DNA of 64,000 nucleotides, taken from contig CAXAMN010023361.1 of assembly GCA_963970005.1 (NCBI GenBank), positions 67,576-131,575 of the forward strand, given 5' to 3'. A program made the translations under genes and the position numbers. The DNA comes from Durusdinium trenchii (taxonomy: Eukaryota > Sar > Dinophyceae > Suessiales > Symbiodiniaceae). Below, one piece after another: positions 50,318-63,033 of this stretch. A model generated the notes under the pieces. The model made no database searches. It was not told the DNA's origin and saw only the letters and a list, made by a program, of their open reading frames with translations. The first letter of the stretch is position 1; each line of letters begins with the position of its first letter.

Positions 50318-51019
50318 TCAGGAAGAGGCCAGTGAGTCGTCCCTGAACAGGTCACTCAGAGATTCCAAAGAGGTCATTTTGCAAGTGCTAGCACGATTTC
50401 CATCTATCATGCTACATCTGCCAAAACCACATGTGGTATCAAATCCATCTGTGGGGACAATTGATTCCAATCTGCTCCTTTCTGCGTGTCCGCGGGTTGG
50501 ACAGCTAAACATCGATTGATGTTTGGGAGGGGTTGGAACCGGTTGGGATGACCAAACAGGCCAAACAACTAACCAGGCTTTCTTGGCCTCTTGCTCACAT
50601 ATTGGTTCGTCTTGGCGCATGTGACGCTGAAACCCTTTCACTGGCTGACTGACACGTTCCCTTTTGTTCTGCTCGGGGTATGAAACTGTTGTGTCAGCCA
50701 AAACCTGATCCAGGCTTTCTGAACCCCTTTCTGCTGGCTCTGGGTTTGGAGACTTCGACTCGTTTTCTTGCTTTGTGTCCAACGCGTCAAGATCGGACAC
50801 GTCTGCTTGCCTTCGGAGGCTGATCTTGAAACAAGGCAAGGCCCAAGGCAAAAGGACCTGTTTCAGATTTACTTGCTGATTTGGAATGTTCAATCTCAAT
50901 GGCCATGACAACACCATGACAGTTTGAACAATGCTACAAGCTCCTAAGCAACGAGCACCGAAGACGCATTCTCCGATAGTCATTGCATATGTGTTGAAAC
51001 TATGTAGCCAACAGCACAT
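50318..51019 (-). CDS. Orphan 233-residue ORF
   Basis: This is one of the longest uninterrupted frames in the window that is not repeat-derived. Residues 1-70 are hydrophobic and Cys-rich, with a possible membrane segment around CLGACSIVQTVMVLSWPL. Residues 75-140 are acidic and polar (DVSDLDALDTKQENESK, then PEPAERGSESLDQV). The C-terminus ends SLESLSDLFRDDSLASS, a helix-forming acidic tail. This resembles an intrinsically disordered region behind a membrane or targeting segment. The true start may be downstream if the first part is intron. No family is recognised. It is on the same strand as the confident genes. Confidence 0.45.
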   Translation of the reverse strand: MCCWLHSFNTYAMTIGECVFGARCLGACSIVQTVMVLSWPLRLNIPNQQVNLKQVLLPWALPCFKISLRRQADVSDLDALDTKQENESKSPNPEPAERGSESLDQVLADTTVSYPEQNKRERVSQPVKGFQRHMRQDEPICEQEAKKAWLVVWPVWSSQPVPTPPKHQSMFSCPTRGHAERSRLESIVPTDGFDTTCGFGRCSMIDGNRASTCKMTSLESLSDLFRDDSLASS

Positions 51020-52624
51020 GGCAAAACAACAACAACAACAACATCATTTCTTCACTTGGAGGGAACATTTTGTCGGATGAGCGTCTTAAATCTACTAATG
51101 ACTTGACGTGAACAGGGAATACCGAAACATATGCTGAAACGGGTTATATAAGTCCCTTGCCACTCCGTTCTGAAACAATCCGTGTCATGTGGCACAGGTT
51201 CAGTCAGTCCAGTAGTAGTATAATGAGATATAATGATGAATGGTTCAGGCCATGTTGTTCTTATTCATGTCAGCTCCTGGACTTCAAAAAAAATATGTGG
51301 TAAAACCGTAACACCGCATGAATCTGATTCCCCAAAATCAAGAGCCCAGCCTGGCAAAACTGCGGCAAAATATGGAAATATCCATAGTTTTGGGAATGCT
51401 TTGGGTAAACCTTCCATGTTCGGAGAAACACAACTGGTCAAAAACGCCCTTGTTTCTGTTCATCCTTTGCCCCTCGAATTTGAAGCGAGTCTTCCTCCTG
51501 AGGCTCCAAGCAAGGAGAAAGGCCACATCAATCCTAAGAGAGAGCGCCAACACCGAGCACCACAGCAAGCAAACCGCTTATCTACTCAAAAATGACATTG
51601 TGCTGCTGGATCTCTGATGACATGGACTTGGGAGTCAGTCATCCTGACAGCCCCTGGTTCAAAAGAATCGCGCACTTGTGGCCAAGCATGGCTGTTTGTG
51701 GCCTTTAATATCCTTTAATTAGCTTGTCGCGCCCAATCCTTGGATAGATGGGTCCACCCTTGACAAAGATGGGCCCACCCTGGAGTCACCGTGAGACAGC
51801 CAATTCACAAAAGGAAGGTGATTCAAACATCCTGGCAACATGGTGCGCTTTCTTTAAAATGTGCGCGCGCGTGTCACCGGCCTTCCTCCCATTCTTCCAA
51901 CATCGGTGCCGGTGATCCGCCGGTGGTACGCCGCTCCTCATCGAAGGCCCTAGGCTTCTTTGAGGTACCACCCAAGTGGGCCCTCGAATCTGCCCGGGTG
52001 TTTGTGGTCTTTAGCTTGTCTAGCTTGCTTCTTAATGGGGGTGCAGCACTTGCCCTGGTGTGTTGCTTTAGCTTTCCTGTTTGCCTCTCACAAGCGAGGA
52101 GGTTGTAAGGCACTGCCCCTTGCCGCCTTTAGCTTGTCTGCTTGCCGTCAAAAGTACTTGACCTTGTGTTTGTGGCCCTTAGCCTGGCTGCTTCCCTCTC
52201 ACAAGGGAGAGAGCGAGTACCTATCGAAAAGCATTGAAAAGCACTACCCAACGAAAAACAGTAATGTCAAAGACCTCTAAATACAGTTCATATTAGTTGT
52301 CAATTACCGCCTTCTTAAACTACAAATTCCTAAACTACAAACAAAGGTCGTGTTGATGTTGTTTCTTTTACTAATTAGGTGCCCACCCAACCCCTTATAA
52401 ACAAAAGCAACATCGGAGCTGTTTTTGATTTTGGGGAGGGCGTGTTTGTTAATGGGTGGAAGGGGTTAAGGCGTTTGCCTCTCACAAAGCGGGTGAATGC
52501 AAGGTACTGGCCTTTGTGTTTGCGGCCTTTAGTTGCCTGCGACAAAGGACGTGCTCCTGTTCTGCTATCGGTGGCTTTGCCGCAACGCAGGACCAGTCCT
52601 TTCAATTCCAATCTGTGTTTTCCA
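51020..52624. other. Gene-poor interval
   Basis: Open frames on both strands at 51230-51620 and 51790-52280 have no family features. CTTTAGCTTGTCTGCTTGCC-like phrases recur three times at about 52010-52200, a weak decayed repeat. Confidence 0.4.
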
Positions 52625-53170
52625 CTACAGGGGGCCCTTGGGCAGAAACCCACCATCGACAGGCGAAATGGCCACCACCATGAGAATCTTCTTTGGTGGA
52701 TCGGACACCAAAAATGCATCATCCCCCACTTGAACATGCAAGACAAAATGCCGCGTTGCATTTCTGATACATCCTGGATGTCCAGTGACGTAGAGGGGGG
52801 GGTCACCCCGTGTTTCCTCTTTCTTCATGACATTCACCATTGGAGAAAACGTGAAGCTCTCCGACCCAAATCCCGCCCACGGACCAGGCCGAGGCTCCGG
52901 AAAGCCCAGGAACGTTTCGATCCGCTCATCAGCTGGATGCACCTCAGTCAGCACCAATCCGCTCATCCGACTGGTTACATCTGGTTATGACTGGTTAGCA
53001 AGGATCGTTGAGTGCAAATTGATTCAGGGCCACCATAAGCCCCCTTGTGGCCACTTCTCGGACTGTTCAACAACAGTCCTGACCTGGGTCTTCTGCCTGA
53101 CTGCATCTTGACGAATCTTCACGGGCTTGCGAATTGAATCCCATGCAATAGACCTTCCTGTTCTTTGTTC
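52625..53170 (-). CDS. Possible multi-exon gene fragment, unrecognised
   Basis: Two minus-strand patches look coding. The upstream one (about 53170-53026) is basic: SIAWDSIRKPVKIRQDAVRQ, then KTQVRTVVEQSEKWPQGGLW. The downstream one (52966-52625) reads MSGLVLTEVHPADERIETFL, then GFPEPRPGPWAGFGSESFTF. It continues to HFVLHVQVGDDAFLVSDPPK. They are in different frames with a short gap, so an intron or frameshift must separate them. The plus strand is also open over part of this region. No family is recognised. Confidence 0.3.
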
Positions 53171-56100
53171 TTTGTTTCTAATAGCGATGGCCTCCAACCA
53201 TCTCCATCCTAATATATAGACTGGAACCATGCAGAACAGTGCAGAACATCCACGTTTCGACCCACCCTCCGCCCCTCCACCCAGATCCGGCCTCTTCGAC
53301 TTAGGTGACGGCTGGCCGGGTTCCAAAAAAATTGAAAAGAAAGAAAGCACTGATTCCGATCTCATCCCAACCTGGGAAAGAAAACCATCGCAGGTCCGCG
53401 TCTGAAGTCAAGTCATGTCAAGAAAGAACTGCTCCGCCGCTTCGCCTCATGTCAAGCCCTTGACAACTGAAACATCCAGGAAAGCAGCCCAGGCACGAGA
53501 AGCAGGCCCAAAAGCTGTTGAGCAAGAGGAGTTGTTGACAGCCGAGCCTCATTGGCAGTGCATCGGACATCAAAGCAAGACAATGTAGACCTGGTAAACA
53601 GTGCAATATTGTACAAATTTGTACAGTATATATTGATCATATATTTATGTATATTGATTGTATATGTTGGATCTGATCAAACCTGATCTGTGTCAATTTG
53701 TGCAGGATCTTTCCCTTCAACTGCGCAGCTAGATAGACTGGGCGCTGTTCTTGGTCAAACCTGTCCAAGGATCGTTGCATTCAATTAGAAGGTGGCATGT
53801 CTTTTAATTTTCGCCAGCAAGAGCACCTGTCACGTCACTTTCGCCTTTCGTTCGCGGTTGACGAAGAAGCGCTGGAAGCGCTGCATGGATCGCTTCACCC
53901 ACAGCGCTCCAGCGCTATCAGGGGTGGATTTCAAACGATTTCAATATCGGCCCTGATGCGACCGTCTCACTGTGACATGTACTGAGTTGTTCTCACTTTC
54001 GTGACGGTTTTGTGCTCTTCAGACATTTGAGTGACAGTCTGACAGTGAGCACACCTTGTTTATAGCAGGGCGATTCGCCGGTTCCTCGGATACAACTTCA
54101 AACGGTGCGAACACGAACACCCACCATGCTCTTTTCGACATTACCAGGTCTCCCGGGCTTCATATTGAGCAGTTGTCCTTCCTCTCGCCACCTGAGATGA
54201 AACGCCAAATGGTTCTTTGAGAACGGAACCCAAATGAGCAATGATTGATTGCCCTTTCAAGTTCACTTACAGTACTGGACAAAGGAATATTGTAAGCCTT
54301 GACGTCAGCTGCATTTGCTGCTTCTTTGTGCCGTAGTGAACTGGTTGGAAAGTACAAGTAGCCACGGAGCTGCAAAGGAGGAACCAACAAAGTGTGATCA
54401 AGTAGGTAAACCTGGAAAATCCAAACTGTGTCCTTTCGCCCCTCGAAGCTCGATCCTCGAAACATGCGGAGGAAGCGCACAAGCTCGGGCAGCCAGGCCT
54501 TTCCTCAAGGTCCTTGTCTTTGAAGGCCCCCCAGCCCTGGACCGGCGATTTCGACCATTAAATGAGAGGTGACCGATGGAGTGGATGATTATAGGGTGTA
54601 TTTAGAGAGGGAGACTCTCGAAGAGGTCATGGCGAAAGTGGCGAAAGGAGGATTATATATATATAACGATTTAAAGCCCAAGGGTCGGAGGTCTTGACCC
54701 TTAACTGCAAACAATATCTGCAAACCGTTCTTAAATCAGTTCCAAATGGGTCTATGCAGTTTGGAATCTGGACTCGAACACCAACCCGACCTCCGACATC
54801 GGTCAGCCAGCATTGATGGAGACTCGGTCCAAAAGCAATCCAAAGCATGGGCAAGCAACTCCATAGTCCACAGAGAGATCATCGAATCAAAACCCCCTCA
54901 CACTAGAAACAATATGTGCCATCTCATTCTTTGTCACATGGGAGTCATCTGAATCTAGATTGGGCCACTTGGGGTCATTGTCCGCATTGAAACCAACTGT
55001 CAGACGCTTGGCCACAGGCTCTCCTTCAACCCACAGAGAGCCGAGCCTTGTGACGGGTCCCGGCGTCCTGAGATGTCCAGCCTAGCCTTTCCCATCCGGT
55101 CTCCAGGCCTCCAGGTCCCTTGGACCACCCGGAGGGCCCCTTCTGACCCCAACCGCCTTGGTGTCCTCTTGGTCCACCTCCTCCGAGCCCAAGCGCTCCC
55201 TGCACAGACCAACACGAGCGATCAAGCAGGCGGAGATCGATCAAATCAAAAGGACGAGTCAAGGACAGGCAGTTGGAGGTTCCAATTCAGAGCTTCAGTT
55301 TTGGCTGTGAGTCTCCGCAGCATCATGTAGAACATGACCATCTCCAATCAGCCCTCAACATGTCGCACTTTCGGGCCCGATATGGCCCGATGAAGTCATA
55401 GAAAAGGTCGTGCAGGGCGAGTGTTCCCCTTCCTTGGTGCCTTGCTTGGGACTGGAAATCCGTGATCAAAGGTTCCTTGGACATGCTTGGACCAAGCTCA
55501 ACACTGCCGTAAGATTATATAAGTCTAATTTGGGTTGTCGAGGAAAAACACAACCAAATCGGAACGACAATCTGCAGTTCATGATTATAAGAAGCGTTTG
55601 GCGGTCTTCGATCTGTGCCTCGTCCGGGTGGACAAGCGTGAGCCCAGGAGCCTTGCAGAAGCTTTGACTCGCTTGACCCAAACACCACTGCATGAGACTG
55701 ACATATTTACCACTATTTGCCCATCAATATATATATATATAGGTATAGATTTGGGGATTATTTAAACAAAACATGAAAAGGGCTCGGGCATATTCCAAAC
55801 ATCCAGTGTCTGGGACATGCAAGTGGACATTAAACGATGCGAAAACTTGCTTTCGCCTACAAACAGGGGGTTGTCCACTTCCAGCTGAGTCGGAGGGTAG
55901 CTGCTTCAAGTTCGACCACTTGGAAGAAGCAGGAAAATCCATTATTCTCTACTCTGTGGCAGATTCACTAGGAAAAAACTGTGGCCTAAAACCCCCCCGT
56001 CGGATTTGATCCACCCTGTTGATGCCATTCACAGCAGTCCCAAATGCGGGTGCCGAATTCCCATGGCAATTGGGACTGGAAAATATGCCACCCCATGTAC

Positions 56101-58627
56101 GACCCCTTTTTAACCACCACAACGTAGGCAAATACTTTCCCTTTTCAACCACCACAATATGGCAGTCCCATTGTTCTTTCGTCTGCGAATTTGCTTCCGA
56201 GCTGGAGGAAGATGTGGACATCAAATCCCATGAGCGATCCCACCAAACGTGCAATGGGACTGTCCTGAAGAATGTATCATCATACTCATCACCACAGTTT
56301 AGAGAAACATCTGAAAATGTGCAAACAACTTCGCGTGTTGCAAATAATCAAATACTTCTTGCGACCTGTTGTTACAAGTAAACATAAGAGTCTTGCGATA
56401 ATGTTCCAACTCCTCTCTGCATGCAGCACAAGTTTGTTTGTGTTGCCAAATCACCCAGATTACCAATGCTGAACTTAAGCCCCACATATCCACAAGTCTT
56501 ATACAACACTGCCGTGTTAGGATGCTTTGAGACAGAAATTAGCCGTCCTTCCTTTATATCCAGCCATGCCAGTCTTGTCGCCGCACACGGGTCGCGCGCA
56601 CGTTTATTAGAGTCGTACCTGGAGGTGACATTTCCGTTGGCCATCCGTGACTGGAAGACTCACCGACGCAAGGGGGTGGTCATAATGAAGACACACCCCA
56701 AACGTACGGTTTGGGAAGAAGCCAACGGTGTATTGGGCGCCCATCTATTTCAGAATCACCATGTTAACTCATATCATGTTAATCCTGTCAACGTTTTCCA
56801 ACGTTCGCCAACATGTGGGAGGCAACCTGATCTCCAAACATTCCTCCAAGTTAACAAACCGCAGGGATGCACTTAGTACAATCGCAGCCTCATAGGGGTA
56901 TTGTTGGGATCCCCCATGTAGATAGCAACACTGCTGAATCATTACATGGTAATGAGCAGTGAACACCTGTCCTGTCTAATTGAATCTATATACCATATAT
57001 CTGCCTCATAAATAGGTGTCTGATCAGTGCAAGTAAGGAGACTAATGAGTGCTCTCCTTCATATGCCATGATCGGCCCGCATGTTGTTGAAGTGCAATAT
57101 GCTTGTGTTTCTTAAGCATGCCTTTCGTGCCAACGATTTGAGTTGTTGTCTTGTTGACTCTTGTTGGTTGGTTGGAGGCATCTTTGCTTACCAAACATAA
57201 TTGAATTGACATGAATTGATGTCTTCCAGATTTGCAACTATACCCAACAAGCATACTGCGTACTACGTACAACTGAGCCAGTGGCGTCACAATGTGCGTC
57301 AAGGCACAGCAGAAACGCAACTCAACACCACATGACTAGATATTGGGGTCTACCTATACTGAAGTACTTCGAACATGATCGAACCCTAGCCAAGGGATGG
57401 CAAGGGCATCTCCAGACTTTGTGAAATCTTTGGCCAAAGCATAGGATAGTCTGGGCAAAAACGGGCTTACACACATATTGAGACTTGAATAAGTTCATCC
57501 AAGGTCCGATGTCTCAAAATTAGCAGAAAAAAAACGGCTGATCTGTAAATCTGCCAGTTCCATGGACTGCTTTCGACACGTATCGACATCTCGTCGAGTG
57601 CCAGTGCCCGACACGACGAATTTCGGCCGGTCCGAAAGAGAGGGACATCGTTTGTCTGCACAGGATTATTTTGCTTCTCAAGGGTGCGTGAGAATACGTC
57701 ACAGTCTGTTCCAATGGCAGCCAATCTATTGCAGGCACGCGAAGAGTTGATCGTGACAAGGACACGACGTGGGTGTCCTGGGTGTTATCGGTCTTCTTCC
57801 GTCTTAGGACAATCTTCTTGCGAAACTACATCCGATCCCGATGCCCCCTAACAAAAGCGCCCAGCTTGCAAGAGAAATGCAAACATGATCACACATGTTC
57901 TGAACGCCGATAGGGCGATAGGAACGATCGATGGCAATAGTCATTTAGCCAAAGATTCGCTAGATGAACCCAAGATCGAAGAAGCAAGACACCAGCCGTC
58001 CAGCTCCCAGAAAGGACTCTCCCAGACTCTGCGGATCAGATTGGTTGAGTCTGGTTGAGTCTCGGTACTTCTGTGGATGCATTTTTTCAGACCCCCATCA
58101 GGAACCACATGGTACCACTGGTGACTTCTCCTTCCGGTCGAACTGGGAGGTCTCTAGAAGCGATGCACTTGTTCCTAGTAGCTTATTGTTTCTACTATCT
58201 TCTTGTTACTACCAGTACTAGTAAGGCACCTGTTACTACTAGCGTGGCACTTGTTACTAGTATTTGATACACAATCATACACACCCTGTTGACTTCTGAA
58301 AAACTCCACCAATGGGTGCGCATTGAACAGGATTTTCTGCTCCAGTTGGACTCCTTTGGAAGAGCAAACATGGACAACCAAACTCATTGGAATACTAAGG
58401 TTGTTTCAACCACCAAAAAGCCTTAGAAATATGGCAGGTACAATCTCGGCACCCTGAAGAGCCAAAAAACAACCGATTTGCAGGTGACTCAGACTTGGTC
58501 TACCCATTGTCCCTCTTGCCCCTTTCCCGAAACTGTTGTAGAAGCACATATTGTTCGACATATATATATATATAAGAGATGTAAATGAGAGAACAACGAC
58601 AATACCAAAGAAATGACGCGTAGCCGC
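53171..58627. other. Long gene-poor interval
   Basis: No gene is firmly supportable. It holds the hairpin at 53868-53916, AT tracts near 54653, 55727 and 58560, and TACTAGTA-type motifs at 58160-58265 that echo the minisatellite family. Open frames at 55000-55330 and 56100-56880 are present on both strands without family features. Confidence 0.4.
53868..53916. repeat. Hairpin, AGCGCTGGAAGCGCTG arms
   Basis: AGCGCTGGAAGCGCTG is followed 18 bases later by CAGCGCTCCAGCGCT, an almost perfect inverted repeat rich in AGCGCT sites. Function is unknown. Confidence 0.7.
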
Positions 58628-58936
58628 TTATCCTATTCCAACACAGAAACTCTCATCATCCAACGATCTCAATCTTCGCTTCGATGGCTTCTTCGGGTTT
58701 CTTCTCACCCCATCTTTCGTGAGGCTTAGCCTCCACTGTTCAATAGCCCACGGCTGGCGCAACCCCACCATCTGAGCAAACTGACGGAAGGCATTCGAGT
58801 GTCTTGTGACATTTCCCCGGCCAAGCTTGGAGTTGTTGACCAAGCCTTTGAAAACATGGAGCAATACACTCTCAAAAGAAAACATTGCAGTGGAAAAGGG
58901 CCCCTTGGAAAATGTCTTTCCTCTACAATATGGCAT
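58628..58936 (-). CDS. Possible exon, unrecognised 102-residue ORF
   Basis: The frame contains ESVLLHVFKGLVNNSKLGRG, then HSNAFRQFAQMVGLRQPWA, and ends with a basic RNPKKPSKRRLRSLDD segment. It has no competing long plus-strand frame over its C-terminal half. The composition fits a DNA- or RNA-associated protein tail, but I recognise no family. The N-terminal 20 residues may be non-coding. Confidence 0.35.
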   Translation of the reverse strand: MPYCRGKTFSKGPFSTAMFSFESVLLHVFKGLVNNSKLGRGNVTRHSNAFRQFAQMVGLRQPWAIEQWRLSLTKDGVRRNPKKPSKRRLRSLDDESFCVGIG

Positions 58937-60530
58937 GTTCCTCTGCCATGCTTATAGTTTCTGCTACTGTAGCGCATTCCAAACAGACTTACTTGAAAAA
59001 GGCAAGAAAACAAGCAACATCTAAAGACCCATAAAACCAATCTCTGTGGAGATATAATCATGGGGTCACCGCGGCGGTCAGTGGTCAGTTGATCCCATAG
59101 TAGTTCGTTCTTCTCTAGATGAAATACCAAACATTTCGACCCAACAAAAACACCCCAGTAGCTTCATAGACCTTGAACAGAATCTCTGTTAGAGATGGCA
59201 CCATGCACGTTCTCCATGCACCCGTTCGGTGGCGCTCAAAAGCCGTGGCGACCGGTTCTCAGAGCCGTTCCAGCATCAAAGCACATTGACCTGGCCCGCG
59301 AGGAACAGGGACTTGAGTGCAAATCTTCTTGACACCAAAGACTACCGGAATATATGAGTTATTTACACAGACACACACGCACATATATATATACATATAT
59401 ATGTATGTATATATATATATGCATGGATACGGACTGACAAACACCTCAATTGACTTATCAAACCACTACAATAATTACAATGTTGATAAACAAATCAAAA
59501 CATACAAGGGTGATTGCCTGCGACAGTTTCCCACCCTGGGGCTTCCAAATTTGAAGAAAGGCTCAAACAACTTCCCACTCCCGGACTCCCTGAACGCAAA
59601 ATATGAGGAACGCCTAGCGGCATAGTTGTTCATTGAGGGTTGGGGGTATGTACTAATTTTGACAATGTCAGCAAGTCAAGTTTAAGTTATTACTATATAT
59701 ACATTACATTACATGACCAAACCTCATCTGGCTGGAGGAACCTTGAAGAACAAACAGGTACAGTAGCACAACTGGCGGCGTCTCAGCACCGCACGATGTG
59801 CGTCCCAAGGTGTCCATCACGACTCACACCCGGGAAAACTGAACCAAATGCCAAAAAAAGAGAGAGACAAAGAAACCACGAGTTCTCTTTGCAGGCCAAC
59901 TGTATCATACTGATCATACCTTGAAAGGTATTGCATTGCACTTTCATGCTACGCTCGCGGGGTGTCTGGACACGTTATGTTGCCCGCATGTTGAAGGCAC
60001 AAACTCGGCCAAGTATAACACTGCTGATCTCCATCAGTCTCATCCCAACGCAATCCGCAATGGGAGGACCAGCCGATGTTAAGCACAAATCACAAGTGGA
60101 TCACAAGGTGCTCGCACAGGGTGGCTCAGGATCTTCAGGAGACTTGGACCACATGATCTCAGCGCATTGACCTGACCCGCCGTGGAGGCTCCTGCGAGAT
60201 CCCGCCTGCGAGGCCAGCCTGGGCGAGCGTCTCCTCACGATCCTGCACCGAAAGGTGGCATGTCCATAGCACATGCAAACAAGGATGACAGATGTGACGT
60301 GTATATTAGTATTACAATGCATTATATCTACATCGTCTACAGCAAGATACATAGCAAGATTCCTGAATAATTTGCGAAAGGTTTGGGACCGCCAAACACG
60401 GCGAAAAACAACAAACAACTGGGGCCTAGGTCATCCTTCAACCAGGTGGCCTTGGACTATTTTTTGACCTACTCGTTTGATCTAGCCAAGCTGACTCCTA
60501 GGTTTAGTACTGATAAATATGATAAATAGC
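58937..60530. other. Gene-poor interval
   Basis: Only short unrecognised frames are present. An AT tract with (TATG) steps lies at 59375-59425. Nothing else is seen. Confidence 0.45.
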
Positions 60531-61720
60531 TCTATATATCTCCAGAAAGGGTAGCCATGGGGGGTGGAGTGGTGTAGATTGTACAAACGCAGGTTTTTGT
60601 GAGGGTAGTGATATGCAAACATTAGCAAGTGCAAAATAGTTTCTGAAAACAATCGACACACCAAAAGAAACAACAACAAGTTCAGACCAAAAGGACAAAC
60701 AAAAAACACAAACCCAAGTCTCCTGTCCAGCCTCTCCTGGGTCCCTCTCCATGGCTCGGAACTCTCCATGGCTCGAGATTTGTATTTTTTTGGGGGGGCG
60801 GTCTGCCTAAAAAGTGCCCCCCCCCAAAAACGAAAAAATCAGACCTATGTCTCCTGGCCAGCCTCTCCTGGGTCGGGTCCCTCTCTATGGGTCTGAACCT
60901 TTTTTTGGTTTTGTTTTTGCTGGTCTGCCAAAAGTGCACCCCCAAAAAAAACACAAAAAGGTCAGACCTATGTCTCCTGTCCACCCTCTCCTGGGTCCCT
61001 CTCCATGGGTCTGAACTTTTTGTCTTTTTGGTTTTGGCTGGTCTGCCAATAAGTGCACCAAAAAAAAAATCAGACCTATGTCTCCTGTCCAGCCTCTCCT
61101 GGGTCCCTCTCCCTGGGTCTGAATTTTTTGTTCTTTTTGGCTGGTCCTCTCTCTCTCTCTCCATGGGGCGGCCAAGGAGGGAACGCTGGAGGAGGGGCGG
61201 GTTGGAACGCACTCAGCAAGACCTCAGCTGCGTCTTGGCAAAGCGCAGCTCACCAAGATTGATTTGAGCTTCTGGCCAAGTCCAAGTCGGATACAAGTAG
61301 GGTAGAATTGAATAGGTTTGGTTTTGAATTCAAGTGAAATCAAATTAGACTTTAGCTATTGGGGTTGGCAATTCTTGGCCTTCTGATTCTGATGTACTTA
61401 CTCAACTGCATTCAATAAGAGCAATGCAACTCACACTCTACAAGCAAGAAATATGGTTTTGCATGGGGGGGGGTGCGTGGAATTAGATTACGACATCCAA
61501 GAACTTTGTAGTAAACACCTAACCATATGGATTTAGACATTTTGTAGTACATAGTTGAATGAACAAATATGCTTACCAACTGCACATGAGCAAAAGAACA
61601 AAATCACAACTTTCACAACCCTATCAACGTCATATCATCTGCAAAAAGAGCAAAACCTTACACAATCACAACTTTCACAACCCCACCCCCCATGACTACC
61701 CGCTCTCTATATATACCACT
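60531..61720. repeat. Minisatellite with inverted flanks
   Basis: Four to five copies of a roughly 105-125-bp unit lie at about 60700-61170. Each carries CAGACCTATGTCTCCTG, then CCTCTCCTGGGTCCCTCTCC and a T-rich tract. Outside them, GGGTAGCCATGGGGGGTGG at about 60550 and CCACCCCCCATGACTACCC at about 61685 are imperfect inverted repeats next to AT tracts. The whole may be one foldback element containing a minisatellite. Minus-strand frames across it (RGTQERLDRRHRSD repeated) are repeat by-products. Confidence 0.65.
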
Positions 61721-62352
61721 ATATCCGTATATACTGGGGCCCGCTCAAGTTAGTACATTTAGTACATTCTTCAACTGGGATAATAAACCACCATGGAATG
61801 CCGATTTGCAACAGTCAGCACTTAAGTCAAGACTGCTGGCCTTCCCCACTGTAAGCGCTACATGCAGAACAAGGTTCAGCAGATCACAGTTGCCAACAAA
61901 TGAAAACTCAAACTGCAATACCTATTGTAAACGCAAGTTCGACAAAGCTGTTTTCACCTCGCGACCTCAGGTTAAACCTGGAACGTGTTGCACGGCTCCA
62001 GTGTTCACTTCGTTCAACCTTTGGCCGTCTTGAAATCACCCTAGTCCCATCCTTGAGATCTAAAACTCTCATGTTCCTTGATTTCGAATCTGTTGAGAAC
62101 TTGCAGAAGTTGCTACAAACACGCAAGACACCCATTCATTCGCTCAGGCTTGTATGACTAGACCAAATCGATCTATTTCGCAATCTCACGTTCGTCATCA
62201 TCATTGCAAACAATGCCCACCAAAAAAGGCTGTATATGAGAGAAACCGCGCAGAACCTATACAGCTTAGATCGATATATCATATCAAGGCGATTCGAGGC
62301 GGCGTCGCAACCCCAGCCACCCCACAACCACCCAGCCGACCTACCAATCAAA

Positions 62353-62595
62353 ATGCGCTCCCGCGTGAATGACCCAATGAAAGAAGTGTGGGAGCACAGA
62401 TTGCCCATCAAGCTTCCGCGACAAATCCGTTGATGAAGTAAACTCAATGAGCATGTTCTTTGGAGGCTAAGGAGCTTTGAAGAGCACGATGGGAACAAGA
62501 AGAAGATGAGTGGACTACACGCAGAAGTCCAGGAAGAGGTGGCTCGGAGGCAGGGTTTTCTGAGACCACGACATGTTGTCAAATTCGATTGGTAA
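62353..62595 (+). pseudogene. Coding-like frame with two adjacent TGA codons
   Basis: One plus-strand frame reads MRSRVNDPMKEVWEHRLPIK up to IR. It then meets TGA TGA at 62431-62436 and continues SKLNEHVLWRLRSFEEHDGN, ending GFLRPRHVVKFDW before TAA at 62593-62595. The second half, with AEVQEEVARRQ, is clearly protein-like. The first half is less certain, so the second half may be a terminal exon whose acceptor lies after the stops. No family is recognised. Confidence 0.3.
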
Positions 62596-62709
62596 TGGTG
62601 TCAATGGAGTCAACTGTTGTCGATTGATGTGTGGGCCCTTGATGCTGCCTCACATTCATTTCATGTTTGCAACCTATGAAGGATCTTTGTGCAAAGCTCC
62701 ACATTCACA

Positions 62710-62975
62710 TCACATGTGAAACTGCACTCTCATGAGCGCCAACGCACCGTCTTCGTGCGCAAACTGTCGCACCGCGTTGGCCAGAGCCGGGAACTCGTCC
62801 ATACCACTCTTCAAGCTTGAGCGGAACAGCTTCCGCCCACGAACCAACATCTCACGCGCCTGCTGCAGGGTTGCCGCGCTCACTGTTTGAGGTGCCCACA
62901 ACCGGTGTAGTCCATGGAGGTTCAGAAGCTTCTGAGCCCCCGTACCCACCAGAATGCACTCGTCCGATGTCAACA
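62710..62975 (-). CDS. Possible terminal exon, unrecognised
   Basis: The minus-strand frame reads LNLHGLHRLWAPQTVSAATL, then QQAREMLVRGRKLFRSSLK and FPALANAVRQFAHEDGALAL, and stops at 62710. It looks helical and soluble. It lies just downstream of the broken frame at 63034-63650 and may be its continuation after an intron (for example NLQ joined to KLLNLHG). This join is a guess. Confidence 0.4.
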
Positions 62976-63033
62976 GCCAATGCCGATATATAGGATTGTA
63001 TGTTTTTAGAAGTCAATCGGCCAAATGCCGCGG

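Noticed and set aside
56150-56470. Possible C2H2 zinc fingers (C-x3-C … H-x3-H and SLEKHLKMCK)
   Set aside because: The Cys and His residues fall in different frames with stops between, and the spacing is not a standard finger.
60682-61212. 176-residue basic minus-strand frame with repeated RGTQERLDRRHRSD
   Set aside because: It is produced by the minisatellite and changes frame between units.
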